64,000 bases of DNA from an uncultured Spartobacteria bacterium (GCA_903901425.1 CAIURC010000207.1:1-64000), one strand, 5' to 3'. Counted from the first letter of the stretch, positions 1-9,219 are shown. Numbers and translations: made by a program. Notes: generated by a model not told the origin, from the sequence alone.

Positions 1-100
1 CCAAATCGCCCGGACCCGCCCCGGCCAGATAACAAATCCCCGCTTCGCGCCCCGCCCCTCTGGTCCCTTCAGTTTTCAGTTTCATGTGGTTCAATGTGGT

Positions 101-1024
101 TCAGTCCCGCTGCAGCCCCTCGAAAATTTCCGCCGCCACGCGCTCCGGATCCTGGCCGGATGCCTTTGCGCGGCGCGGCGCCATGCCCTCATCCCCAAAG
201 AGGAGCGCCTCCATCTCGAGGACCGCCCCGCTCAAACGGGTCCTTGCGCCAACCGGGATGGAGCAATCCCCCGACAGCAGCCGTTGCAGGGCGCGTTCGG
301 CCCGGACACAGAGCAGAGTTTCCTGATGGTTCACTCCAGCGAGCACAGCATTCACCGGGGCATTGTCAGCCACGGCCTGCAACGCCACGGCGCCCTGGCC
401 AATGGCCGGCACCAACCAACCCGCCAGCGAACTCAACCGGAACACCCAGTCCGCATGCTTCAACTCGGGTCCACTGCAGTCGAACCCGAGTCGTTCCAAG
501 CCGGCCTCCGCCAGCACAATCGCATCCACCTCCTGGGACTCGCCCAGTTTGCGCAGACGCGTCTGCACGTTGCCGCGCCATTCCACAATCCGGATGTCCG
601 GCCGCAGCCAGCGGATTTGGCGGGCGCGCCGGATGCTGCTGGTGCCGACCACCGCCCCCTGGTGCAGATGTTCAAACGAAGCGGACTGACGGGCGATCAA
701 CATGTCGCCTGTGGGCGCGCGTTGAAGCACCGCAGGTATCGCGAGCCCGGGCGGATTGTGTCCCGGAAGATCCTTGAGGCTGTGCACTGCCACATCGATG
801 CGCCCGTCCAACAGTGCCTCCTCCAGTTCCCGGGTAAACAGCCCTTTACCCCCCCCGTCCCCCTTCTGGAGCAGGTTGAGGTCCAGCTTTCGATCTCCCC
901 GGGTCACAAAGGTTTCCACGGCCACCTCCATTTCCGGAAACGCGGCCAACAGCGCGCGGCGGGTGAGCTCCACCTGAGCCAGAGCAAGGGGCGATGCGCG
1001 GGTTCCGAGAACCAAGCGTTTCAT
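101..1024 (-). CDS. hemC: Porphobilinogen deaminase (hydroxymethylbilane synthase)
   Basis: This 307-residue cytoplasmic enzyme polymerises four porphobilinogen units into hydroxymethylbilane in haem synthesis. The protein opens with the family signature KRLVLGTRASPLALAQ, and the C-terminal third carries GDCSIPVGA, whose Cys is the dipyrromethane cofactor attachment site. Length matches the family (about 310). I start at the ATG at 1024 because it precedes the conserved N-terminus directly; the frame stays open upstream, but only with unrelated residues. The start codon overlaps the hemA stop in an ATGA junction, so the two are probably translationally coupled. The 100 bases downstream show no gene. 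Confidence 0.96.
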   Translation of the reverse strand: MKRLVLGTRASPLALAQVELTRRALLAAFPEMEVAVETFVTRGDRKLDLNLLQKGDGGGKGLFTRELEEALLDGRIDVAVHSLKDLPGHNPPGLAIPAVLQRAPTGDMLIARQSASFEHLHQGAVVGTSSIRRARQIRWLRPDIRIVEWRGNVQTRLRKLGESQEVDAIVLAEAGLERLGFDCSGPELKHADWVFRLSSLAGWLVPAIGQGAVALQAVADNAPVNAVLAGVNHQETLLCVRAERALQRLLSGDCSIPVGARTRLSGAVLEMEALLFGDEGMAPRRAKASGQDPERVAAEIFEGLQRD

Positions 1025-2100
1025 GAGCCCATTCCCTCCGCCACAGGTCCCTTGCCCGCCCCGAGGCCGCCGCTGGCCCAAGCCCGGGATTCGCCGAGCC
1101 ACCGCTGAAATTCGTCCACGTGTTTCTCAATCATCTGTTCACACACTTGCAGATCCTGGCGGCGGATGCTCATGGAATGTTCGGCAATCGCCTGGAGGGA
1201 ATCGATGTCGTACAGGTACACCCCTTCCAACGCATTGACCCCGGGCTCGATGTCGCGCGGCACGGCCAGATCGATGCAAAACAGCGGCCGATCCATGCGG
1301 CTCCTCATGATCGGACGGAGTTGTGCCGCCGTCAGCACCGGGTGCGGCGCCGCGGTTGACCCGATCAGGATGTCCACCCCGTCAAACTCCTCCTGCCAGC
1401 GGTCAAAATGCACGGCCCGACCGCCCATGGATTCCGCCAGAGCCGCAGCGCGCTCATAGGACCGGTTGGCCACAAAAATGGTCCGCACTCCGCGTGCCTT
1501 CAGGGCGCCCGCCGTCAACTCGCTCATCTCGCCGGCCCCCAGAATCATCACCCGGCATTCGGACAACCGGCCGAAGATTTTCTCCGCCAACTCGACCGCC
1601 ACGGACCCCACCGAGACCGAACCGCGGGTGATATTGGTCTTGGTCCGGACCTCTTTGGCGACGTTGAACGCCCGCTGGAAAAGTTTGTTCAGGTGGCGCC
1701 CGGTAGCCTGCGCCGTCTGGGCCGAGGAATACGCTTTTTTGACCTGCCCCAAGATCTCGGTCTCCCCGAGCACCATGGAATCGAGGCCGCTCACCACCCG
1801 AAACAAGTGCCGCAGGGCCTCCCGTGTCGGCAACCGGAAAAACGCCCCGTCAGGCGCAGTCTCCACCCCGAACTCCGCCGCGACAAACGCTTCTGCAGCC
1901 CGGATTCCCCGGGCAGACTCCTCGGCCGCGACATACAACTCCACGCGGTTGCAGGTGGACACAATGACCGCCTCGCCGAGACCCGCGGTTGAAGCCAGAC
2001 GCTGCACGGCTCCGGGGAGCGCGCCCTCCGACACGGCAAACCGCTCCCGGAGTTCCACGGGGGCGGTCCGATGACTGAGTCCTAGGCAGAGGATTTCCAT
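1021..2100 (-). CDS. hemA: Glutamyl-tRNA reductase, C-terminally short
   Basis: NADPH-dependent reduction of glutamyl-tRNA to glutamate-1-semialdehyde, the first committed step of C5 haem synthesis. The start MEILCLGLSHRTAPVELRER is typical, and the catalytic Cys lies in VSTCNRVELY. GLDSMVLGETEILGQVKKAY and the NADP-binding ILGAGEMSELTA region follow. The protein is 359 residues, whereas E. coli HemA is about 418. It stops soon after IEKHVDEFQRWLGES, so most of the helical C-terminal dimerisation domain appears to be absent. There is no sign of a frameshift, because hemC begins at the stop codon. The ATG shares one base with the stop of the upstream CcsA-like gene, which implies a three-gene operon. 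Confidence 0.95.
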   Translation of the reverse strand: MEILCLGLSHRTAPVELRERFAVSEGALPGAVQRLASTAGLGEAVIVSTCNRVELYVAAEESARGIRAAEAFVAAEFGVETAPDGAFFRLPTREALRHLFRVVSGLDSMVLGETEILGQVKKAYSSAQTAQATGRHLNKLFQRAFNVAKEVRTKTNITRGSVSVGSVAVELAEKIFGRLSECRVMILGAGEMSELTAGALKARGVRTIFVANRSYERAAALAESMGGRAVHFDRWQEEFDGVDILIGSTAAPHPVLTAAQLRPIMRSRMDRPLFCIDLAVPRDIEPGVNALEGVYLYDIDSLQAIAEHSMSIRRQDLQVCEQMIEKHVDEFQRWLGESRAWASGGLGAGKGPVAEGMGS

Positions 2101-2894
2101 CACGCAGCCGGGTTGGAAATGAACCTGAGACTCCAGAGCGTCCCCAGCACTGCCACGATGGCCCACAGAGACAACCATGCCACACGGCGCCCCCCCCAGC
2201 GATGACCGCCGACGGCCACCAAGATCCCCCCGTAGAGAAGCCAGACCAGAGCCGACCATGCCACCTTCACCCAATGGGCAGTCCATCCCCCCATGGCAAA
2301 CCCCGCCAGCAGTCCAAGCGTCAACAACCCGAACCCGACCGCCACCAAGCGCCGGTTTGCCACCGCAAGATCCTGAATTGGCGGCAGGCCAAAAAAGAAG
2401 GACCGCAAATGATGCGTCTTCAACTGCCGCTCTTGGGCCAAGTACATCCCTCCGGCGACACCAGCCAGGGCAAACGCGCCATACGCCAGCACCGACAACG
2501 CGGCGTGCATCTCCATCCAGGGGTTGGGGGCCGGCACCCGCTGCGGCAACCGGTCCAGACCGGGAACCAGCAACGCCAATCCCTGAATCCCCAACGCCAT
2601 GGGCGCCGTGAAAAGCCCAAGCAGCGACAACCGGTACGCCGTGCCGATGAGCAGGTAAAAGAGCACCATCGCCCACGCCAGAAACACCAGCACCTCAAAC
2701 CGGTTGGTCAGCGGACACCGACCCAGCGCCTCGCCGCGCACCGAGAGGAAAAATGTCTGGAGGAGGAACCCGGCGAGAACCACCCAGAAACTGGCGCGCG
2801 AGGGCCGGAACGTGCGGGCGCCCATCGAGTAAACGGCGAAAGCCGATCCCGCTAGGAAGCACAACGTTGAACCTGCAAGTGCCAGTCGCTCCAT
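2100..2894 (-). CDS. CcsA/HemX-like cytochrome c assembly membrane protein
   Basis: A 264-residue multi-pass inner-membrane protein with about eight hydrophobic segments. The region NPWMEMHAALSVLAYGAF resembles the haem-handling core of CcsA/CcmC/HemX proteins. Position at the head of a hemA-hemC operon is the classic location of HemX, which is reported in Gram-positives to modulate HemA level; a role in cytochrome c maturation is the alternative. I chose the ATG at 2894 because the hydrophobic N-terminus begins there; a longer reading frame upstream is rich in Gly, Pro and Arg and looks non-coding. Its stop overlaps the hemA ATG by one base. Confidence 0.8.
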   Translation of the reverse strand: MERLALAGSTLCFLAGSAFAVYSMGARTFRPSRASFWVVLAGFLLQTFFLSVRGEALGRCPLTNRFEVLVFLAWAMVLFYLLIGTAYRLSLLGLFTAPMALGIQGLALLVPGLDRLPQRVPAPNPWMEMHAALSVLAYGAFALAGVAGGMYLAQERQLKTHHLRSFFFGLPPIQDLAVANRRLVAVGFGLLTLGLLAGFAMGGWTAHWVKVAWSALVWLLYGGILVAVGGHRWGGRRVAWLSLWAIVAVLGTLWSLRFISNPAA

Positions 2895-2962
2895 GATCCG
2901 TTTTACCGCAACGCCGACCGGGCAAATCCCCCCGGCCACCCGGGCCGGGGGGGCTCCCGGTT

Positions 2963-4789
2963 TTAGATCAGGTCGGTGACAGCCCCCAGACTTGCACTGG
3001 AAACCGACCGGGCGTACTTCGCCAGAACCCCGCGGGTGTAGTTGGGCTTCGGGGCCTTCCACTTTGCCAGGCGCTTCTGAATGTCCTCCGTAGGCAGGTC
3101 CAGAGTCAGTTCGCGGCGGCTCGCATCGATGGTGATCGGGTCCCCGTTTTTCACCACAGCCAGAGGCCCGCCCAGAGCGGCTTCGGGAGTGATGTGCCCA
3201 ACCACGAATCCGTGTGACCCGCCGCTGAACCGGCCGTCGGTGATGAGCGCCACGTCTTTGCCGAGTCCCTTGCCCATGACCGCGCTCGTGGGGGACAGCA
3301 TTTCGCGCATGCCGGGCCCGCCGACCGGCCCCTCATGCCGGATCACGATCACGTGCCCCTTCTTCACCCGCCCGTCGAGGATGGCGGCCAGCGCGTCCTG
3401 CTCGTTCTCGAACACGATGGCTTTTCCGCTGAACCGGAGCCCTTCCTTGCCGCTGATCTTGGCCACGGCGCCCTCAGGGGCGAGGTTACCGCGCAACACC
3501 ACAAGATGGCTGTCGGGTTTGATCGGGTTGCTGAAAGGCCGAATGATCTCCTGGCCTTTGGGATAGGGCCGGACCTTTTTCAGGTTCTCGGCCATGGTCT
3601 TGCCGGTGACCGTCATGCAACCGCCATGCAGCAACCCTTCTTCGAGCAGCATCTTCATGAGCGGCGTCTGGCCACCGATGGCCACCAGTTCGCTCATCAA
3701 AAACCGGCCACTGGGCTTGAGGTCCCCCAATACCGGCACGCGTTTCCCGATCTGAGTAAAGTCGTCCAGCTTGAGTTTAACCCCAGCCGCATGCGCCATC
3801 CCCAGGAGGTGCAGCACGGCGTTGGTGGAGCCCCCGAGCGCAATCACCACCGTGATCGCATTTTCAAAGGCTTCCCGGGTGAGGATGTCCGAAGGCCGGA
3901 TGCCGCGCCGCAGGAGTTCCACGACCGCCGCGCCGGCAGCCCGGGCATCCCCCGCTTTGGCGGGGGACACCGCATTCTGAGCCGAGCTGTTGGGCAGACT
4001 CATCCCCAGCGCCTCGATCGCACTGGCCATGGTGTTGGCGGTGTACATCCCCCCGCAGGATCCCGCCCCAGGGATCGCCTGTTCCTCGATCAACCCCAGC
4101 TCCTTCTGGTCGATCTGATCGTTGGCATACTGGCCGACCGCTTCAAAACAGGAAACCACGTCCAGTTTGCGGCCCTCAAATTTCTCGCGCCGCTCTTTTT
4201 TAAGCCGTTTTTCAGCCAGAATTCCGCTGATGCAGCCGGGCAGGATTGTCCCGCCGTAGACGAACACAGAGGGGCGGTTCAACCGGGCCATGCCGATCAG
4301 GCAGCCTGGCATGTTCTTGTCGCAGCCCCCGATCGCCACGAGTCCGTCAAAGCCCTCACAGCCCACCACCGTTTCAATCGAATCCGCAATCACCTCCCGG
4401 GACACCAGCGAATATTTCATCCCCTCGGTTCCCATCGAAATCCCGTCTGAAATGGTGGGAGCGGTGAACAGAAGCGCCTTGCCGCCGCTCGCGTTTACCC
4501 CGGCCTCGGCCTGGCGCGCCAACTGGTCGAGGTGCATGTTGCAGGGCGTCACCATGCTCCACAGGGAGGCAATGCCCACCTGCGACTTCCGGAAATCTTC
4601 CCGGCTAAATCCCACCGCGTGCAGCATCGCCCGGCTCGCGGCACGTTCGTAACCGTCCACCACCTGGGAGGAGAACCGGCGCATCTCCGCGGCTCCGCGC
4701 CCCCCTGCCTTTCCGGACGCCGTGCCGGCCTTCGCGGTTTTCTGACCGTTGCGCTTCTGGGAGGATTCAGGTTTGGACGAGGAACTCAT
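2963..4789 (-). CDS. ilvD: Dihydroxy-acid dehydratase
   Basis: Fe-S dehydratase of branched-chain amino-acid synthesis, converting 2,3-dihydroxy-isovalerate or -methylvalerate to the 2-oxo acids. The three cysteine motifs are all present: VTPCNMHL, GGCDKNMPG and GSCGGMYTANTM. The C-terminal half holds the IlvD/Edd signature (KGHVIVIRHEGPVGGPGMREM, read in parts, and ITDGRFSGG). At 608 residues it is slightly long because of a Lys/Ser/Gly-rich N-terminal extension of about 35 residues before the conserved domain, so a later start is possible. A plausible promoter lies just upstream. It is separated from the haem operon by 68 bases. Confidence 0.96.
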   Translation of the reverse strand: MSSSSKPESSQKRNGQKTAKAGTASGKAGGRGAAEMRRFSSQVVDGYERAASRAMLHAVGFSREDFRKSQVGIASLWSMVTPCNMHLDQLARQAEAGVNASGGKALLFTAPTISDGISMGTEGMKYSLVSREVIADSIETVVGCEGFDGLVAIGGCDKNMPGCLIGMARLNRPSVFVYGGTILPGCISGILAEKRLKKERREKFEGRKLDVVSCFEAVGQYANDQIDQKELGLIEEQAIPGAGSCGGMYTANTMASAIEALGMSLPNSSAQNAVSPAKAGDARAAGAAVVELLRRGIRPSDILTREAFENAITVVIALGGSTNAVLHLLGMAHAAGVKLKLDDFTQIGKRVPVLGDLKPSGRFLMSELVAIGGQTPLMKMLLEEGLLHGGCMTVTGKTMAENLKKVRPYPKGQEIIRPFSNPIKPDSHLVVLRGNLAPEGAVAKISGKEGLRFSGKAIVFENEQDALAAILDGRVKKGHVIVIRHEGPVGGPGMREMLSPTSAVMGKGLGKDVALITDGRFSGGSHGFVVGHITPEAALGGPLAVVKNGDPITIDASRRELTLDLPTEDIQKRLAKWKAPKPNYTRGVLAKYARSVSSASLGAVTDLI

Positions 4790-4831
4790 ATTGGGTGGGG
4801 CTGGATGAGAGGGGTTTCAGGAAAAGCCCTG

Positions 4832-4861
4832 AAAATAGGCCGTTTTCGCGCCCCTAGGCAA
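4832..4861 (-). promoter_or_regulatory. Candidate sigma-70-type promoter for ilvD
   Basis: Reading the minus strand, TTGCCT (4861-4856) and TATTTT (4837-4832) are separated by 18 bases. Each matches four of six consensus positions, and the pair lies 43 bases before the ilvD start, in the only non-coding gap upstream. Located by eye. Confidence 0.35.
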
Positions 4862-4880
4862 GAACCGGAAACTGCCCGGG

Positions 4881-6578
4881 TCAACGGGCCGTCTCACCCA
4901 CCCCCAGCAACTCGCCCCAAACCGGTTCCTCCGCCACCAACCCGCCATCGGTCAATTCGCTGCGGTTCACCTTCTCATACCGGCCCGAAACCGATTCCCA
5001 TGCCTGCAAACGCAGACGCACTCGGTCTCCGGTCCGCAACCGCGCCGCCGGCGTCCATTTCTGGCCCTGCATGCTCCAGAGATAAACCAGTGCATCCTCC
5101 GTGCCCGCCCCAGTTCCATCCCCAGATCCGGCACTCGCCCGCCTCAAATCCCTCACATGCACGCTCACCACGTGCTCCGAGTACGGGACCGTCCCGGGAC
5201 GCGGCACCGCAGACACCGCGCCGACCGTCCCCTCCACCGTGCATTCCTCCCCGGCTTTCAACGCCAGAAAACGGCTCTGCACCGGGGCACCCACCCGCAT
5301 CTCCAAAACCTTCCAATCCCCCAAGGCCAGCTCACGGCTGGCAAACTCCCAGACCACCACTTTTTTTCCAGCCAACCGGTCCCGGCCCGCCGCAAGTTCC
5401 CGCTGCAGGATCTCCCGGGAGCCAAACGCGCCATCGCTGTTGCGGACCACGGCATCCACCCGGACGCCCAGCGCCGCCCCAAGATGCTCCACAAACCCGG
5501 CACCCTCGCCCCAGCCCATCCCCTCCAACGAATAAATATTGGAAAAACTATCCCCCAGCACCAGCACCTCCGCACCCGGATCAGGCCGCAAAAGACCGTT
5601 TCCCAGCGTGACCTGCCGGATCCGGACCTTCTGACGTCCATACAGCGTCTGGTTCTCGCCCAAGCCCAGCAAACCCACAATGTCTCCCATCCCCTCCACC
5701 TCACCTTCGGCAAAGCCGGGTTGGATTCCGCCGGACCTCAATCCGGGCACCTGCTTCAACACGTCAGCCAACCGGGCTGCCACGCGCTCCATGGTCTCCG
5801 GCCGCCAGTGCGTGTCCGTCTCCAAATAGGCGACCCCCAACTCCCGGGCATCCTGTTCCAGACCGGGTGCAGGATCAAACACCCGGACTCCAACTGCCTC
5901 CAGACGCGCCACAAACTCGCCGTGAGACGCATTCTGAAGCAGCGTGCCTCCGGGTTTCCCGGTGAGATGCCGGGCTTCAATGCAGGGTTTGACCGGCACA
6001 GGCACCACCACCAATTCAATTCCACGCCGCTTCAACTGCTCCCGAAAATCCACGATCCCCCGCACCGGATCCGGTTGGACTCCGCTCTTTTTCCGGTGCG
6101 CAATTTGGCCCGGGGACAGAAACGGTGCACCCCAAACCGATTCGACATCCGGCCGGTAAAACAACCACCCGTTTTTTCCCAGATACGCCTGTTCCCCCCC
6201 CCATCGCAGGAGCTTGGTGAACCCTGTCTGAACCTGAGGCCGCATTCCGCCGGAGAACCATGAGCGTCTCTCAAGTTCGCGCTCTGCCTCCTTCAGGTCC
6301 CGGGCCTCGGGCAGGAGCCCCCAGACCCTGGCCAGGGAGCGCACGGACTTCAACCGGTCCCAACCGGGCATCACCCGGGCCAGACCACGAATCGAAAACT
6401 CCCCAGTCTTCCATTCGCGGGCCCACTGGATCCCGGGAACCAGCAAAAGACCGGCCAGAAATCCCCCAATCAGAACCGCACGCGCTCCCGCGCTGAACTC
6501 GGTGCGCCCAAGCACGCGTTCGGCTTCCTCCTCGCGGCCCTCCAGTTTTCCAGTTGGCTTCAAGTCCGAGGCGCGCAT
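4881..6578 (-). CDS. AlgJ/AlgX-like polysaccharide O-acetylation protein (SGNH-like)
   Basis: A 565-residue membrane-anchored periplasmic protein expected to pass acetyl groups to an exported polysaccharide. One transmembrane segment lies at about residues 30-50. Family landmarks follow: GKNGWLFYRPD, VVVPVPVKPCIEA, ETDTHWRPETM (the Asp/His of the SGNH-like site) and VLVLGDSFSNIYS (nucleophile Ser in GDS). After about residue 440 comes an extra beta-rich domain (TVEGTVG..., PYSEHVV..., RTGDRVRLRLQAW) that reappears in the FHA gene of this locus. The start is the ATG at 6578, which overlaps the stop of the MBOAT gene; upstream in-frame sequence belongs to the MBOAT gene in another frame. Substrate polymer unknown. 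Confidence 0.85.
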   Translation of the reverse strand: MRASDLKPTGKLEGREEEAERVLGRTEFSAGARAVLIGGFLAGLLLVPGIQWAREWKTGEFSIRGLARVMPGWDRLKSVRSLARVWGLLPEARDLKEAERELERRSWFSGGMRPQVQTGFTKLLRWGGEQAYLGKNGWLFYRPDVESVWGAPFLSPGQIAHRKKSGVQPDPVRGIVDFREQLKRRGIELVVVPVPVKPCIEARHLTGKPGGTLLQNASHGEFVARLEAVGVRVFDPAPGLEQDARELGVAYLETDTHWRPETMERVAARLADVLKQVPGLRSGGIQPGFAEGEVEGMGDIVGLLGLGENQTLYGRQKVRIRQVTLGNGLLRPDPGAEVLVLGDSFSNIYSLEGMGWGEGAGFVEHLGAALGVRVDAVVRNSDGAFGSREILQRELAAGRDRLAGKKVVVWEFASRELALGDWKVLEMRVGAPVQSRFLALKAGEECTVEGTVGAVSAVPRPGTVPYSEHVVSVHVRDLRRASAGSGDGTGAGTEDALVYLWSMQGQKWTPAARLRTGDRVRLRLQAWESVSGRYEKVNRSELTDGGLVAEEPVWGELLGVGETAR

Positions 6579-8044
6579 CAGAAAATGAAGTAGATGAAGG
6601 GGTTGTACTCCTGGGTGGCAAGGACCACGCAGGCGAGGGCGCCCAGAGCCAGACACGCCAGCACTTTGCCCAGAGTCAGACGCCGGGTCCAATCCCAGGT
6701 CTGGGGACAGCCCCAGACCACGGCGGCCGCCACTCCGAGCGCCAGAAACATCCAGGGCTGGAAAATCGCTCCACCGACCAGTGCCGCGCCCGGTCCCAGA
6801 GAGCGGGCACCGAGCATGTCCGCCAAGTAACCCCATGCGGCATCCAGATCCCGGGCCCGGAAAAACACCCAGCCCACTAGGACAACCCCGAAGGTGAAAC
6901 CGACCCTGAGCGCCCCGGGCAACTTCCCATAAACCGCGCCCCAACGCCTTTCGAGCGCGAGCATGCCTCCGTGCAACGCCCCCCAGAGAATAAAGTTCCA
7001 CGATGCACCGTGCCAGAACCCCCCAAGCACCATGGTCGCCATCAGGTTGAAATAGGTCCGGCCCGCCCCCAACCGGTTGCCCCCCAGAGGAATGTAAAGA
7101 TACTCCCGCAGCCAACTGGAGAGCGAGATGTGCCAGCGCCGCCAAAAATCGGTCACTGAATCCGCCCGGTAGGGAGAATCAAAATTTTTGGCGAAAAGGA
7201 ACCCGAACATGAGCCCCAGCCCGATGGCCATGTCGGAGTACCCGCTGAAATCGAAATAAATCTGAAAGGCGTAGCCGACTGCACCCGCCCATGCCTCGGC
7301 AAATCCGCGCGCACCCGCCTCAAATGCCGTGTCCGCAAGTTTGCCGCAGGGATTGGCCAGCAGGATTTTCTTGCCCAACCCCACCAGAAAAAATGCGGAT
7401 CCCCGGGCAAACTTGTCCAGAGTCAGGGTCCGCTCCCGGAGCTGCTCTGCCAGGAATGAGAACTTGAGAATCGGCCCCGCCACCAAATGGGGCAGCATCG
7501 AGACGAAACAGGAGAAATCCACGAAGTTTTCCATGGCCCGCGCATCGCCCCGGTAAACGTCCAGAATGTAACTGAGGGCTTGGAAAGTGTAAAAACTGAT
7601 GCCCAGCGGAAGGACCAGCCGCCAGGCCGGCTCCCATTGCGCCGACTCCATGCCAAACACCCGCATCAACCCATTCAATGTCTCCCGCCCAAAGTCAAAA
7701 TACTTGAACACCCCGAGGACCGTCAGATTGCTCACAACAGACCCCCGCAAGGCCCATTTTTGAAGCCGACTCCTGTCCCCGCCCGGCTCCAAAAGTTTTG
7801 CCTCCCCTTTCCAGCGCCAGAACCGCCAGTCGTTCCTGGCCAGCACGAGGCTCAAAAACCAGTCCAGGGAAGTCGTGGCAAACATCAATCCCACAAACCG
7901 CGGTTCCGCCCACCCATAAAAAGCGTACCCGGTGATGACCAACCACAGGTTCCGCATCCGCTGCGTGCTCCACCCCAGCAAATAATAGCCTAACAGGGTC
8001 AGCGGCAGAAAGTAGTAGAGAAAGATATGCGAGCTGAAAACCAT
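6578..8044 (-). CDS. MBOAT family membrane O-acyltransferase, AlgI-like
   Basis: A 488-residue multi-pass protein that would carry acetyl groups across the inner membrane for cell-surface glycan modification. It begins MVFSSHIFLYYFLPLTLLGY, as AlgI-type proteins do. The central motif YFDFSGYSDMAIGLGLMFGF and the catalytic-His segment GGFWHGASWNFILWGALHGG are intact, as is FWRRWHISLSSWLREYLYIPLGGN. It is first in a two-gene minus-strand operon with the AlgJ/AlgX-like gene (ATGA overlap), and its start faces the second AlgJ-like gene across a 90-base gap. This MBOAT-AlgJ pairing is the usual arrangement for alginate or related polymer acetylation. Confidence 0.93.
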   Translation of the reverse strand: MVFSSHIFLYYFLPLTLLGYYLLGWSTQRMRNLWLVITGYAFYGWAEPRFVGLMFATTSLDWFLSLVLARNDWRFWRWKGEAKLLEPGGDRSRLQKWALRGSVVSNLTVLGVFKYFDFGRETLNGLMRVFGMESAQWEPAWRLVLPLGISFYTFQALSYILDVYRGDARAMENFVDFSCFVSMLPHLVAGPILKFSFLAEQLRERTLTLDKFARGSAFFLVGLGKKILLANPCGKLADTAFEAGARGFAEAWAGAVGYAFQIYFDFSGYSDMAIGLGLMFGFLFAKNFDSPYRADSVTDFWRRWHISLSSWLREYLYIPLGGNRLGAGRTYFNLMATMVLGGFWHGASWNFILWGALHGGMLALERRWGAVYGKLPGALRVGFTFGVVLVGWVFFRARDLDAAWGYLADMLGARSLGPGAALVGGAIFQPWMFLALGVAAAVVWGCPQTWDWTRRLTLGKVLACLALGALACVVLATQEYNPFIYFIF

Positions 8045-8065
8045 TGTTCCCGGGAGAAACGAGGG

Positions 8066-8081
8066 CGGACCCTAGGGTCCG
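8066..8081. promoter_or_regulatory. Perfect 16-bp palindrome in the divergent acetylation-locus promoter region
   Basis: CGGACCCT/AGGGTCCG is a perfect 8+8 inverted repeat, in the centre of the 90-base gap between the divergent MBOAT and AlgJ-like genes. A plus-strand TAAAAT (8087-8092, five of six to TATAAT) lies six bases downstream, so the palindrome would cover the minus-35 region. Its symmetry and location suggest an operator shared by both arms; the binding protein is unknown. Confidence 0.4.
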
Positions 8082-8134
8082 GCGCCTAAAATTGAAAGTT
8101 GAATCCCCTACGCACGCCGATACTCTCCCCGCCC

Positions 8135-9208
8135 ATGCTGTCCCCGGCTCAACAACCGCCCCAAAAAAGCGCCCGCCGACGTCTCTCCGCGCGGCTGGCC
8201 CCGGTTCTTGGCGTACTTCTAGGCCTGTCGGCCCTTCAAAAAGCCGACGCCCAGGCCCCCACCCCCTTCCGCCCCTACTCGGAAACCGCCAAGTCCGCCG
8301 TGCTCCCAGGCAGGGAAGGCTGGTTGTTCCTCAGCTCAGAACTCCATTTCCTTTCCGCTCCGGAATTCTGGGGAGCAGCAGCCAGTGCCGTGTCCAAGGC
8401 CAGCAACCCCGACTGGGCGGATCCCCTTCCCGCGATCCTCGATTTCCACGCCCAGCTCAAGGCCCACGGGATCCAACTGCTCGTGGTTCCCGTTCCCCCA
8501 AAAGCCGCCCTCTATCCCGAGCAACTCCCGGCGCTCGAAGATTCCACCCCGGCCCCTACCCCGGGTCAGGTGCCTTCCCTGGCCGGATTTTACAAGGTCC
8601 TCGAGAAGGAAGGCGTGCAGGTGCTCGACCTGGTTCCTGTTCTCCTTGAAAACCGCAAATCCGAGCACGGCCCGGCGTTCTGCACCACCGATTCCCACTG
8701 GTCTGGAAATGCCTGCGTCCTCGCGGCCCAGGCCATTTCACAGAGAATTACGGCGCTTCTCCCGGCCAGCCTCCGGAACCCGTTCTCTGCGGAATGGAAA
8801 TCGGCCTCGTTCCGGGGCGACCTTCCAGATCTTCCCGGCGCGCCCGCCAGTGGATCCCCTCAGGAAACACTCCCGGTCCGCAGAATCCTCCATGAATCCT
8901 CCGGGGCAGTGTCTCCGGACCCCGACAGTCCGCTGTTGCTGATCGGAGACAGCCACACCCTCGTTTTCCACGATTTCCTCGCAGAAAACGCCGGGCTTCT
9001 CGACCAACTCGCATTTGAAACGGCCCTTGCCCCGGACCTCATCGGCACCCGCGGTTCGGGTGCCACTCCCGTCCGCATCAGCTTGCTCCGAAGGAGCGTC
9101 AAAGACCCGGGGTTTCTCTCCAAGAAAAAGGTGGTCGTCTGGTGCTTTTCCGCCCGGGAATTCACCGAATCCGAATCGGGCTGGCAGAAAGTGGCTGTCT
9201 CCCGATAG
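8135..9208 (+). CDS. Second AlgJ/AlgX-like SGNH-type O-acetylation protein
   Basis: A 357-residue predicted exported protein. A basic stretch and hydrophobic segment (RRRLSARLAPVLGVLLGLSA) end at ADAQA, a likely signal-peptidase site near residue 40. Family landmarks match the first copy: GREGWLFLSSE, LLVVPVPPKAALYP, CTTDSHWSG and LLLIGDSHTLVFHD (GDS nucleophile). It lacks the extra C-terminal beta domain of the minus-strand copy. A TTG at 8099 would extend it by 12 residues; I prefer the ATG at 8135 because it gives a cleaner signal peptide. It ends 11 bases before the FHA-SGNH gene, so the three plus-strand genes form one unit. Confidence 0.82.
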   Translation: MLSPAQQPPQKSARRRLSARLAPVLGVLLGLSALQKADAQAPTPFRPYSETAKSAVLPGREGWLFLSSELHFLSAPEFWGAAASAVSKASNPDWADPLPAILDFHAQLKAHGIQLLVVPVPPKAALYPEQLPALEDSTPAPTPGQVPSLAGFYKVLEKEGVQVLDLVPVLLENRKSEHGPAFCTTDSHWSGNACVLAAQAISQRITALLPASLRNPFSAEWKSASFRGDLPDLPGAPASGSPQETLPVRRILHESSGAVSPDPDSPLLLIGDSHTLVFHDFLAENAGLLDQLAFETALAPDLIGTRGSGATPVRISLLRRSVKDPGFLSKKKVVVWCFSAREFTESESGWQKVAVSR

Positions 9209-9219
9209 CTCAGAACCCG

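Noticed and set aside
1-100. A partial gene at the left edge
   Set aside because: The 100 bases show no domain or start in any frame; too short to judge.
3335-4450. A 371-codon open frame opposite ilvD
   Set aside because: It is rich in His, Pro and Arg, without domains, and lies within a highly conserved ilvD gene; long antisense frames are expected in this GC-rich DNA.
4881-7145. A 754-codon version of the AlgJ-like gene
   Set aside because: The extra 189 codons overlap the MBOAT gene in another frame and look non-coding; the ATG at 6578 fits the ATGA junction.
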